Below, piece after piece: positions 1 to 7,796 of a stretch of 64,000 nt of DNA (position 1 is the stretch's first letter; each line of letters starts with the position of its first letter). A program made the position numbers and the translations under genes. The notes beneath the pieces were generated by a model. It was not told the DNA's origin, searched no databases, and saw only the letters and a list, made by a program, of their open reading frames with translations. The DNA comes from Pseudoalteromonas arctica A 37-1-2 (GTDB taxonomy: Bacteria > Pseudomonadota > Gammaproteobacteria > Enterobacterales > Alteromonadaceae), in the NCBI RefSeq assembly GCF_000238395.3, contig NZ_CP011026.1, positions 372,001 to 436,000 on the forward strand. The letters run 5' to 3'.

Positions 1-669
1 TTCAAGTGCACGCGATTCTACAGCGTCAAATAAAGCATTAATTAAGCGGTTAAAATGTTTGTGCATTGCACTGCGCGCTGCATTTGCATCATGCGACTTT
101 AGGGCTGTATAAATAGCGGTGTGTTCGTCCATAACGCACTCGTTATTGTTTTTACACACACTGCCATAGTCAGCAACAATTTGTGGGTTTGTTAAACGTA
201 AATCCCACAAGTTAGACACTGCAAATTCAAGTGCTTTATTGCGTGTTGCTCTAGCTATAATTTCGTGGAACTCACGGTCGGCTTGCTCAACATAAAGGCC
301 TTTTTCCATGGCAATTAATGTTTTATTTAGTTGCTCTAGTTCTTCTTCTGTAATGCTTTGAGCAGCTAAAGCGGCAATTTCGCCTTCAATTAATGCGCGA
401 GCTTGAGTAAGTTCAAATGCACTGATCTCTTTTGATTTTATAGATGCATTTTTTTGTTCTACTACGTAAACACCAGAGCCGGTTTTAACTTCAACTCGGC
501 CACGTACTTCTAATGCGATAATAGCTTCTCTAATGGTAGGGCGACTTACATCAAACATTTCTGCAAGTTCACGTTCAGGTGGTAAACGACTCCCAGCAGA
601 AAATTCGCCTTGATTTATTAAAGACTCAATTTTATCAACTATGCGCCAAAATAAGCGACGATTACCCAT
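1..669 (-). CDS. GntR-family (FadR/FCD subfamily) transcriptional regulator, partial
   Basis: The reading frame is open from an ATG at 669 to the left window edge, so the C-terminus is missing (223 codons seen). An AAGG ribosome site lies 6 nt before the ATG. Residues about 5-70 form a winged helix-turn-helix with the GntR signature (SRLPPERELAE...VSRPTIREAI...GSGVYVV). From about residue 85 the helical FCD effector domain follows, with its typical Asp/His metal-ligand pattern (DREFHEI, DEHTAIYTAL, MHKHF). The N-terminus resembles hexuronate regulators (ExuR/UxuR-like), but the ligand cannot be told from sequence alone. Three copies of ATTGGTAAT in its upstream region are candidate operators. 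The nearest gene on the other side, an oxidoreductase, points the same way, so the regulated genes probably lie left of the window. Confidence 0.88.
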   Translation of the reverse strand, partial: MGNRRLFWRIVDKIESLINQGEFSAGSRLPPERELAEMFDVSRPTIREAIIALEVRGRVEVKTGSGVYVVEQKNASIKSKEISAFELTQARALIEGEIAALAAQSITEEELEQLNKTLIAMEKGLYVEQADREFHEIIARATRNKALEFAVSNLWDLRLTNPQIVADYGSVCKNNNECVMDEHTAIYTALKSHDANAARSAMHKHFNRLINALFDAVESRALE

Positions 670-827
670 ACTTTACCTTCATTACCTTAAGGAATAATGG
701 CCTCTGGGGCCTAAAAGTCAAAACCAACTGTTAATACCAGAGGTTACCTCAAAATTCACTATTATGTCAAAATTCTAACGCGATGTTATGGTTAAAAACC
801 ACTATACACCAATGGTTGTATTCTTAT

Positions 828-929
828 ATTACCAATTTAGTTTAAAATAATGCAATTGGCTAGCTTGATTGGTAATGTTTTTATGTGTTAGGTTAGTTTT
901 AAGGTTATTGAATAATAAATATTGGTAAT
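828..929. promoter_or_regulatory. Three copies of ATTGGTAAT upstream of the GntR gene
   Basis: The 9-mer ATTGGTAAT occurs at 868-876 and 921-929, and in inverted orientation (ATTACCAAT) at 828-836. All three lie within 260 bp upstream of the GntR-family gene. FadR-subfamily regulators commonly bind TGGT/ACCA-type palindromes, so this may be an autoregulatory operator. This is inference: in AT-rich DNA a chance cluster is possible. The rest of 670-1071 shows no other gene or structure. Confidence 0.35.
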
Positions 930-1071
930 AAACCGATTTTGGGTTGTTAGTGTTAAGTTTGTTGTAGAAGTATTTGATTGCCCATGGATGGGGATCGCTA
1001 TTTTTAAATGTGTTTGTAAAGTGTGTTTTGTAAAATGTGTCGTTGTACGAGAGCTATTTAAGCTTTCTTCT

Positions 1072-1099
1072 GGGCGTTAACTGTCGTTGGTTAACGCCC
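1072..1099. terminator. Inverted repeat downstream of the Gfo/Idh gene
   Basis: A perfect 9-bp stem (GGGCGTTAA / TTAACGCCC) with a 10-nt loop lies 14 bp beyond the stop codon of the minus-strand oxidoreductase gene. The T-rich tail is on the plus-strand side, so as a minus-strand terminator it lacks a good U tract. Confidence 0.45.
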
Positions 1100-1112
1100 A
1101 TATTTTATTTAG

Positions 1113-2099
1113 TTAGTCGTTAGGGTACACAACCCCAAGCTGTTTGCGCGCTTCATCAAGTACGCTCATTACGTTACTGGCTAAAATATGTGTATTAACG
1201 GGTGACTCAAGAACATTTTGCTTCACTAATGCCATAAAATGTTCAACTTCGTATTTCATAAAGTGCTCATCAAACGGCTGGGATATAACCTCTACCTCAC
1301 CATTATTAGCAATAAACTCCACCTTTTTGAGTTGCGATACGGCTTCTATACGTATGCGTCCAAGTTCGCCTTGTATTTCGGTTATGTTGTCGCCTTGCGA
1401 TATTTTAGAGTAACTAATAACGGCTTGTTTATCTGCGTAGTTTAGTAATACATCGCCCGCACCATCTACACCTGTATCAAGTAATACGCCACTGGCACTT
1501 ACGCTTTGCGGCGCTCCCCAAAGTGCAATTAATAAATACAGTGGGTAAATCCCTAAATCAACTAAAGCACCATTAGCAAACTCGGGCAAAAACGTATTTG
1601 GACGTTCGCCATTTTTATACTTATCGTAACGCGATGAATATTGACTGTACTGGCCAATATATTTACGTGGTGTGCCAATTTTTACCATTGCCTGTTGCAG
1701 CCGTACAAAGTTAGGCAAGTGAGTGGTCATCATGGCTTCCATGTAAAGGCGCTGATGTTTTTTTGCTGTAGTAATAATGCTTGCAAGCTCTTTAGAATTG
1801 GCTGCTGATGGTTTTTCGCCAAGGACATGTTTACCCGCTTCTAGGCACATAACGGCATATTGCTTATGTAAGCTGTTAGGGGCGGCTATGTAGACAGCAT
1901 CAACATTTTGATCTTGGCATACTTGCTCGATTGAGGTGAAAATTTTTGCTTGTGCATTTTGTGGGTGTTTGGCTAAAAACGCTTCGCCGCTTGATACTGC
2001 GCGCGAGCACACCCCATATAAATTAAAATCGTTTAACGTATTTGCAGCGGCTAACAGTGTGTCGCTAATAAAATTGGTGCCAACAATAACAAAGTTCAT
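1113..2099 (-). CDS. Gfo/Idh/MocA-family NAD(P)-dependent oxidoreductase
   Basis: A cytoplasmic sugar- or polyol-type dehydrogenase of about 328 residues, within the usual family length. Residues 1-120 form the NAD(P)-binding Rossmann domain, starting MNFVIVGTNFI. The family motif EKP (GEKPSAA, about residue 95) supplies the conserved lysine. The rest is the alpha/beta substrate domain with DLGIYPLYL. The first Gly-rich turn (VGTNFIS) is less canonical than GxGxxG. I chose the ATG at 2099 because AAGGAG lies 5 nt before it. A GTG at 2105 gives a slightly longer frame, but it overlaps that ribosome site. The substrate is unknown. Neighbours give no pathway clue: an AraC regulator lies upstream on the same strand. 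Confidence 0.85.
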   Translation of the reverse strand: MNFVIVGTNFISDTLLAAANTLNDFNLYGVCSRAVSSGEAFLAKHPQNAQAKIFTSIEQVCQDQNVDAVYIAAPNSLHKQYAVMCLEAGKHVLGEKPSAANSKELASIITTAKKHQRLYMEAMMTTHLPNFVRLQQAMVKIGTPRKYIGQYSQYSSRYDKYKNGERPNTFLPEFANGALVDLGIYPLYLLIALWGAPQSVSASGVLLDTGVDGAGDVLLNYADKQAVISYSKISQGDNITEIQGELGRIRIEAVSQLKKVEFIANNGEVEVISQPFDEHFMKYEVEHFMALVKQNVLESPVNTHILASNVMSVLDEARKQLGVVYPND

Positions 2100-2139
2100 G
2101 CTCACTCCTTAGCTTAAATAAAAATAATAATAAGAGTGT

Positions 2140-3150
2140 TTAGTTTAACATTTTTTTAGTCCTATATGCTCGAGGAGAACATCCAAACCAGCGTTTAACA
2201 TTAACACTTAGCGTTGCTTGTTCCTGATACCCTAAAAGCTCAGATATGGTTGATATTGTAAATTGGTTTTGCGCTAAATAGTGTGCAGCTAAAGCGCGAC
2301 GAGTGGCATCTTTAAGTTTTACAAAGCTCGTATTATGTTTGATAAGTTCTCGATGCAGAGTACGCGGGTGCATACCCAGCGCAGCTGAAATAGTTTGGTT
2401 ACTACATTGATAAATAGGAAGCATAGGCCTAATTAGTGCACTAACTTGGTTGGGCAATGGTTGTGTGTGTTCTTTGTTTTTTGCCAAGAAGCTTAGCGCC
2501 GCTTGTACTTTATTTAGTTCAGGGTGATCAAGCTCAAGAGTTAAATCACTTTTTGAGATTACAATACCAGCGCTGTTGCGATGCTCTATAACGTTACAAC
2601 CAAAGTAAGTGTTATAGGCGCGAGTATTAGTACTTAATTTTTTTGGCAAAAATATATTAATTGGTTTGCAGCGGTTATTACTCAGTTTTTTAATAACAGC
2701 CAATGCTAAACCAATGGTTAGCTCAATCACTTGGTTAATGTTCGGTAATGGTTTTAAATTAATTTCGAATGATAAAAACAAGCTTTTATCATTCTCTAAA
2801 GGGTGCGAGTTTAAGCTAAGTGCAGGGCTGTGCAAGTGAAGGTATTTAATAACCCAATTAAGTGCATCACCTAAATTAGTACTACTTTTAGCTGCTATTG
2901 CAATATGTCCTAAAATATCAAAATTTTGTCTACTTGCGAGCTTAAGGCCAAAACTAGAACAATTGAACTTACAAGCACAGTACTCTAATAGCTCAGCGTA
3001 ATCTCGATAAGGTAAATATTGGTTATCGAGATTTTTAAAGTCAACGTTATTAATATTACAGCTTTGCATTATTTCATGCGGATCGCCGCCAAATTCGCTA
3101 ATTAGCGTGTCTATACCTTGTAATGACGTGGCTCTGATTAGGCTGCTCAT
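2140..3150 (-). CDS. AraC-family transcriptional regulator
   Basis: About 336 residues. The N-terminal two-thirds match the arabinose-binding-like domain of OruR/ArgR-type AraC regulators (effector sensing). The C-terminal 85 residues hold two helix-turn-helix units (TISAALGMHPRTLHRELI and TISTISELLGYQE...FGCSPRAYR). The start at 3150 (MSSLIRAT) is preferred because GAGG stands 6 nt upstream. A longer frame beginning at 3210 would run into the divergent GMC gene's leader. The divergent arrangement with the GMC oxidoreductase, with start codons about 100 bp apart, suggests that it controls that gene in response to the enzyme's substrate. Similar AraC genes are known beside AlkJ-like alcohol dehydrogenases. 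Confidence 0.87.
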   Translation of the reverse strand: MSSLIRATSLQGIDTLISEFGGDPHEIMQSCNINNVDFKNLDNQYLPYRDYAELLEYCACKFNCSSFGLKLASRQNFDILGHIAIAAKSSTNLGDALNWVIKYLHLHSPALSLNSHPLENDKSLFLSFEINLKPLPNINQVIELTIGLALAVIKKLSNNRCKPINIFLPKKLSTNTRAYNTYFGCNVIEHRNSAGIVISKSDLTLELDHPELNKVQAALSFLAKNKEHTQPLPNQVSALIRPMLPIYQCSNQTISAALGMHPRTLHRELIKHNTSFVKLKDATRRALAAHYLAQNQFTISTISELLGYQEQATLSVNVKRWFGCSPRAYRTKKMLN

Positions 3151-3252
3151 GGTTAACCTCAAATAAACGATGTCTAAAAATATCAAGTTTTGTTGAGTTT
3201 TTCTATGCACTATTACTGCAAAAGCCGTTTAAAACTTTTATTAAGGCACATC

Positions 3253-4857
3253 ATGAACAATACAACATTTGATTACATTGTGATTGGCGCAGGTAGTGGC
3301 GGCTGCGTTATGGCATCGCGATTGTCTGAGGATAAAAATGTAAGTGTGTGCTTAATTGAAGCTGGCGGCAGTGATGACAGTGTATTTGTGCAAATGCCAG
3401 CAGGCATAGCAGCGAGTGTGCCTTATGGCATAAATAGCTGGCATTACAATACGGTGCCACAAAAAGAGCTTAATAACCGATGTGGTTTTGTGCCGCGTGG
3501 CAAAGTATTGGGTGGGTCAAGCTCGACTAATGCAATGGTTTACATAAGAGGTAATAAGTACGATTACGACCAATGGGCGGCTAATGGCAATACGGGATGG
3601 GATTTTGATAGTTTACTCCCGTACTTTATTAAAGCTGAGAACAATAAAGCGTTTATAAATAATGAGCTGCACGGGACAAAGGGTCTGCTACATGTACAAG
3701 AGCTAAATAACCCAAGTGATGTAAACCAGTATTTTTTAAATGCCTGTGCTGAGCAGGGCGTTAATTTAAGCGACGATATAAATGGCAAAGAGCAAAGCGG
3801 CGCACGTCTATCGCAGGTAACTCAGCACAATGGCGAACGTTGTAGTGCAGCAAAAGCATATTTAACACCGCATTTAAACCGCCCAAATTTAACGGTATTA
3901 ACCCATAGCCACGTTAATAAAATAAATATAACCAATAAGATAGCGCAAGGCGTGCAAATAGAGCGTAATAAAGAGGTTATTAATTTACGTGCTAAAAAAG
4001 AGGTAATACTTAGTGCAGGCGCTATTAATTCGCCGCAAATATTAATGCTTTCAGGTATTGGCCCAAAAGAGCAGTTAAGTGCACATAACATTAAGGTTCA
4101 GCACGTACTTGAAGGTGTTGGCGCTAATTTACAAGATCACTTAACGGTAGTGCCACTTTATAAATCAAAAACAAATAAAGGCACATTTGGTATAAGCCCG
4201 CTAGGCATTGCCAGCATTATAAAAGGCTGTGTTAACTGGTTTAGTAAACGAGAAGGGCGATTAACCAGTAACTTTGCAGAGTCGCACGCGTTTATTAAAT
4301 TATTTGAAGGCTCGCCAGCGCCCGATGTGCAGCTAGAATTTGTAATTGGGCTGGTGGACGATCATAGTCGTAAATTACGCACTGGGCATGGTTACAGTAT
4401 ACACAGCAGTATTATGCGCCCTAAAAGCCGAGGTACTATTACATTAGCCGATAACAACCCGCGTAGTGCTCCACTTATTGACCCTAATTACTTAAGCCAT
4501 CCAGATGATTTAACTGTAATGCTTGCAGGCCTTAGAAAAACACTCACTATTATGCAAAGCAAAGCTTTTGATAACATACGCGGTAAAATGGTCTACCCGC
4601 TTGATATAAATAATGATGATCAGCTAATTGAGTTTATACGCCAAACTGCAGATACCGAATATCACCCAGTCGGGACATGTAAAATGGGTCAGGACTCAAT
4701 GGCAGTGGTGGATACTAATTTGCGAGTACACGGGGTAAGTAACTTACGCGTAGTCGATGCGTCGATTATGCCTACCATTATTACCGGCAACACAAATGCA
4801 CCGGTAATTGCGATTGCTGAAAAAGCAGCTGATTTAATTAAACACGAAAAGGTGTAA
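3253..4857 (+). CDS. GMC-family FAD-dependent oxidoreductase (choline/alcohol dehydrogenase-like)
   Basis: A flavoprotein of about 534 residues. GAGSGGCVMASRLSED near the N-terminus is the FAD dinucleotide-binding loop. GKVLGGSSSTNAMVY (about residue 85) and GAINSPQILMLSGIG (about 255) are the two GMC signatures. YHPVGTCKMG (about 470) carries the catalytic His, and TGNTNAPVIAIAEKAA provides the second active-site position (Asn). The family oxidises alcohols such as choline, long-chain alcohols or glucose. No betaine-aldehyde dehydrogenase lies beside it, so a choline role is not supported and an alcohol substrate is more likely. The start at 3253 has AAGG 6 nt upstream. An upstream in-frame ATG at 3190 overlaps the regulator's leader and has no ribosome site. 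Confidence 0.9.
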   Translation: MNNTTFDYIVIGAGSGGCVMASRLSEDKNVSVCLIEAGGSDDSVFVQMPAGIAASVPYGINSWHYNTVPQKELNNRCGFVPRGKVLGGSSSTNAMVYIRGNKYDYDQWAANGNTGWDFDSLLPYFIKAENNKAFINNELHGTKGLLHVQELNNPSDVNQYFLNACAEQGVNLSDDINGKEQSGARLSQVTQHNGERCSAAKAYLTPHLNRPNLTVLTHSHVNKINITNKIAQGVQIERNKEVINLRAKKEVILSAGAINSPQILMLSGIGPKEQLSAHNIKVQHVLEGVGANLQDHLTVVPLYKSKTNKGTFGISPLGIASIIKGCVNWFSKREGRLTSNFAESHAFIKLFEGSPAPDVQLEFVIGLVDDHSRKLRTGHGYSIHSSIMRPKSRGTITLADNNPRSAPLIDPNYLSHPDDLTVMLAGLRKTLTIMQSKAFDNIRGKMVYPLDINNDDQLIEFIRQTADTEYHPVGTCKMGQDSMAVVDTNLRVHGVSNLRVVDASIMPTIITGNTNAPVIAIAEKAADLIKHEKV

Positions 4858-4884
4858 TTAAATAAACTGTAGTAGGGCTATTAA

Positions 4885-5700
4885 TTAGCTATAAAACTCA
4901 TTTAGCCATTGTTGCCAATCGCTTTCAAGATGTAGCATTTGCTGATGCTTTTTAGCGTTTAGATGCTTGGTTTCGTCCTCGCTTGCCATATAGGGCCCAA
5001 CGCGGCAAAGGGGGCAATGGTTAGATGTTAAGTATGCAGGTTTGGTAAGACGTGAGCTTAATTCGCTAGTATGTGTATCAATACTTTTTGGGCTGAAAAC
5101 GTAAGTTATGCCGCTGGTGTCTTTTACGTGTTTGTCGCGGTCAACATTACGAATTTTATAACCTTCAAAATGGCTAATATCAAATGGGATTTGGCCTAAA
5201 TAATCAGCGTTTAAACCGTTATTTAAACTCCCTTCTATATTCCATTCTCGATAAGGTTTTACATCCTTTGAAGTGATGTAACACAGCATTGGACCATTTT
5301 TATCAAGCGCGTATTCGTTAGCGTATTTAATAAATTGATGCAGCAAAGCGCGGTTTAATACGTTCATACTGGTTTGGCGCGTGTTGTTTTCAAATGCTTC
5401 ACGGCCAACAAACGCAGGTATAAGCGGAAACTGAAAAATAACCACGTCAAAGCTGTGCTGGTTTTCACTTAGAGTTTGCCAACACGCGGGATTTGTTACA
5501 TCAAAACTATTAAGTACCTCAACGTTATGCGCTTTTAGGTTACCAAGTGCATTGTGCTGGTACTTTTGCTCAATAGTAGTTTGGTCATCGTAAGTGGATG
5601 CAAGCAAAGCTTTTGGCGATAGATGAGTGTAAATAGCGTTCGAAAACGATAAATCGCCATCGCCTACGGTGAGTATTCGCCATTGAGGATTTAAATACAT
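4885..5700 (-). CDS. DUF2431 (Bmt5-like) rRNA methyltransferase-like protein with C-terminal U1-type zinc finger
   Basis: 271 residues. Residues about 8-215 match the Rossmann-like DUF2431 fold of eukaryotic 25S rRNA uridine-N3 methyltransferase Bmt5. Visible landmarks are the SAM loop ILTVGDGDLSFS, the ASTYD strand, the acidic FDVVIFQFP segment, SKDVKPYREWNI and the C-terminal EGYKIRN. Residues about 235-260 hold CPLC followed 13 residues later by H-x5-H. This is the spacing of U1-type C2H2 RNA-binding zinc fingers and is rare in bacteria. The start at 5700 lies 3 nt after the stop of the upstream membrane gene, so the two are probably translationally coupled. The target uridine, or whether the protein is active at all, is not visible from sequence. 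Confidence 0.75.
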   Translation of the reverse strand: MYLNPQWRILTVGDGDLSFSNAIYTHLSPKALLASTYDDQTTIEQKYQHNALGNLKAHNVEVLNSFDVTNPACWQTLSENQHSFDVVIFQFPLIPAFVGREAFENNTRQTSMNVLNRALLHQFIKYANEYALDKNGPMLCYITSKDVKPYREWNIEGSLNNGLNADYLGQIPFDISHFEGYKIRNVDRDKHVKDTSGITYVFSPKSIDTHTSELSSRLTKPAYLTSNHCPLCRVGPYMASEDETKHLNAKKHQQMLHLESDWQQWLNEFYS

Positions 5701-5703
5701 ATT

Positions 5704-6105
5704 TTATTTAGCGTTTATGTTTGTAGCAGTATTATTTATATCGCTATTTGTTTGTGAGTCTTTTGCTAGTAAACGATGAAACGCAAGTCTGGTTTTTAAC
5801 CCTTCAATAGCGATTTGTTTAATAATAAGATTAAAGGTAATTAAAATGGCAAAGGCAATATGAATAGGGCCGTGAGTAAATCCTGCATCTGTATCGTATA
5901 GTGTTAAACCAAATAGCAAAAATAAGACGACTAAAAATATTTCGAGTAATTGACTTGAATAAAAGCTTAAACGACCTTCGCTTTTATGATCTTTTTTAAT
6001 GCGTATAGCACAAAAAAATGGGATCACTTTGATTTTAAATGCAGCGTTTTTTTCTACGTAGTTTTCGCCAAGTTCGTCGAGTTGTTGGCGTAGTTGGTCA
6101 ATCAT
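5704..6105 (-). CDS. Small membrane protein of unknown function
   Basis: 133 residues, not recognised. The first 45 residues are charged and cytoplasmic-looking. Two hydrophobic segments follow (about residues 53-70 and 82-98, FLVVLFLLFGLTL and IHIAFAILITFNLII), then a basic helix and an Asn/Thr-rich tail. It resembles the two-transmembrane segment found in many small inner-membrane proteins. It precedes the DUF2431 gene by 3 nt on the same strand, so the two form an operon, but the context does not reveal a shared task. Confidence 0.6.
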   Translation of the reverse strand: MIDQLRQQLDELGENYVEKNAAFKIKVIPFFCAIRIKKDHKSEGRLSFYSSQLLEIFLVVLFLLFGLTLYDTDAGFTHGPIHIAFAILITFNLIIKQIAIEGLKTRLAFHRLLAKDSQTNSDINNTATNINAK

Positions 6106-6177
6106 GGTGTGTCCTCAAATAGCAGTGCGCGGATATTACCTTATTACCACGCAATATTTAAGTTTACAGCTGCTATT

Positions 6178-6374
6178 TAACCTGAACTCTGGTTAATAGA
6201 TTTGCTAACGCATTGAATTATGGTGATATTTAAATTTATTTTCTCTAGCCAGAGATTTTCTGTGAGAACAAGGCGAATTTACGCGTCAATAGCGGGCCTA
6301 TTGCAAGTAAATTCAACGCAGTTAGCGCTGAAAATAGCTGCTTGAGATAGATTTATTATCCAGAGCTCAGGTTA
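6178..6374. repeat. 197-bp small inverted-repeat element
   Basis: The sequence begins TAACCTGAACTCTGG and ends with the near-perfect complement (rev. comp. TAACCTGAGCTCTGG). The imperfect inverted repeat continues inward (TTAATAGAT / ATAATAAAT). It has no coding capacity, as expected for a non-autonomous miniature element. Its right end begins exactly with the TAA stop of the neighbouring DUF3429 gene on the minus strand. No clear target duplication is visible. Only one copy is in the window. Confidence 0.65.
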
Positions 6375-6791
6375 CTCAGGGTAAATACTCATACCAATAG
6401 TCAGAATGTGACAAACAAATACAACAGAGGTAAGTACTACACGCATTTTTTGATAATCTTTATGATAGGTTTGCCATTGCGGCGTGGCTTTTTCAAATAT
6501 AAGTACTAACCAAAAACTAGCACCTAGCCAAGCCAGTGCCCACTCTACAGGTAAAAATGATAAAAATGGAACTGGGATAACAGGTAATATCGCTTTAATT
6601 GCATTGCTATAGCTTTGCTCTCCGGCGCGCCACAAGCTACCTGCCATAAATGCTAAAATGGCGATACTGTAAAAAGTAAAAAACTCTAAGTTAAGGCTAT
6701 TACTGCCAAACATAAGCGGCCAACCCACACACCCTAAAAACGGGATTAAGCCTAAGTAACCTAGTTGTATGTGGTTAACAAATTTTTCCAT
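6372..6791 (-). CDS. DUF3429-family inner-membrane protein
   Basis: 139 residues with four to five hydrophobic segments: GYLGLIPFLGCVGWPLMF, FFTFYSIAILAFMAGSLWRAG, AILPVIPVPFLSFLPVEWALAWLGASFWLVL and VVLTSVVFVCHILTI. The pattern of a Pro/Gly-rich first helix and a GSLWR-type second helix is that of DUF3429, a family without known function. Its stop codon TAA coincides with the end of the adjacent 197-bp inverted-repeat element. The native C-terminus may therefore have been altered when the element arrived. Confidence 0.75.
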   Translation of the reverse strand: MEKFVNHIQLGYLGLIPFLGCVGWPLMFGSNSLNLEFFTFYSIAILAFMAGSLWRAGEQSYSNAIKAILPVIPVPFLSFLPVEWALAWLGASFWLVLIFEKATPQWQTYHKDYQKMRVVLTSVVFVCHILTIGMSIYPE

Positions 6792-6921
6792 TACGGTGTG
6801 CCTTATATTTAATGACTTATTTGAAGCGCGGCTATTGTAGCAGTATTGGGATTAGCGATCTTAATAATTCGCCAGCTTTACAATCCTAAAAATGGTTACG
6901 GTAAAAGGTGTTATAAAGTTC

Positions 6922-6960
6922 AATCTAAAAAATCGATTGTTTTAATCTAAACAATCAATT
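6922..6960. promoter_or_regulatory. OxyR-like operator upstream of ahpC
   Basis: AATCTAAAAAATCGATT (6922-6938) is repeated as AATCTAAACAATCAATT (6944-6960), a direct repeat with a 22-bp period. The same stretch forms a 12-bp inverted repeat (6931-6942 with 6949-6960, 11 of 12 matching). Two dyads two helical turns apart are the geometry OxyR needs, and ahpC is a classic OxyR target. The exact E. coli ATAG consensus is not present, so the assignment is inference. The remainder of 6792-7072 shows no gene. Confidence 0.5.
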
Positions 6961-7072
6961 TTATTTAATTCCTCATTAGCCGTATTGTACTTATCAAGCC
7001 AACGCGACAGGCCACTTTAATTGGCAGCGTTGATTACTTTGTAAATACTTTAAATATAAATGAGGAAATACC

Positions 7073-7642
7073 ATGAGCACTTCTTTAATTAATACAAAAA
7101 TACAACCATTTAATGCAACCGCTTACCACAACGGTGACTTTGTAGAATTGTCTGAAAAAGATGTTCTAGGTAAATGGTCAATCTTCTTCTTTTACCCAGC
7201 AGACTTTACATTTGTATGTCCTACTGAACTTGGTGATGTTGCAGATTATTACGCACAACTTCAAGAAATGGGCGTAGAAGTTTACTCAGTATCTACTGAC
7301 ACTCACTTCACTCATAAAGCATGGCACGATACGTCAGACACAATTGGTAAAATTACTTACCCAATGATTGGCGACCCAACAGGACGTATTACTCGTAGCT
7401 TTGGCGTAATGATTGAAGAAGAAGGCTTAGCACTTCGCGGTACATTTGTAATGAACCCAGAAGGCGAAATTAAAATTATCGAAACTCACGATTTAGGTAT
7501 TGGCCGTAGCGCTAAAGAACTTGTTCGTAAAGTACAAGCTGCACAATACATTGCAACTCACGACGGTGAAGTTTGTCCTGCATCTTGGCAGCCAGGTGAA
7601 GACACACTTGCACCTTCACTAGACCTAGTTGGTAAAATCTAA
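7073..7642 (+). CDS. ahpC: Alkyl hydroperoxide reductase subunit C (2-Cys peroxiredoxin)
   Basis: 189 residues, close to the 187 of E. coli AhpC. The peroxidatic cysteine is in FTFVCPTELGDVADYY (about residue 47). The resolving cysteine is in GEVCPASWQPGED (about 167). The C-terminal AhpC tail (SLDLVGKI) is present. It reduces hydrogen and organic peroxides in the cytoplasm and is re-reduced by AhpF, encoded 154 bp downstream. ATGAGGAAATACC before the ATG provides the ribosome site. The OxyR-like repeat upstream suggests peroxide induction. Codon use is visibly biased compared with its neighbours, as expected for a highly expressed gene. Confidence 0.97.
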   Translation: MSTSLINTKIQPFNATAYHNGDFVELSEKDVLGKWSIFFFYPADFTFVCPTELGDVADYYAQLQEMGVEVYSVSTDTHFTHKAWHDTSDTIGKITYPMIGDPTGRITRSFGVMIEEEGLALRGTFVMNPEGEIKIIETHDLGIGRSAKELVRKVQAAQYIATHDGEVCPASWQPGEDTLAPSLDLVGKI

Positions 7643-7663
7643 GTATAGATTTATTCCTACTAT

Positions 7664-7683
7664 AAGGGCAGGTAACTGCCCTT
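7664..7683 (+). terminator. Intercistronic hairpin between ahpC and ahpF
   Basis: A perfect 8-bp stem AAGGGCAG / CTGCCCTT with a GTAA loop lies 22 bp after the ahpC stop. No U tract follows, so it is more likely a 3'-end stabilising or partially terminating hairpin that makes ahpC more abundant than ahpF. A second possible pairing, GCCTCC (7710-7715) with GGAGGC (7758-7763), lies before ahpF. Confidence 0.55.
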
Positions 7684-7796
7684 AAATCAACGAACATCCG
7701 TTTGTTGGTGCCTCCTATATCAATATACTTGTTTAAGCACATGCATTATTTGGCATGGGAGGCTTGCTGTTTAAATTTTCCTAAAAGGGTTAAGCC

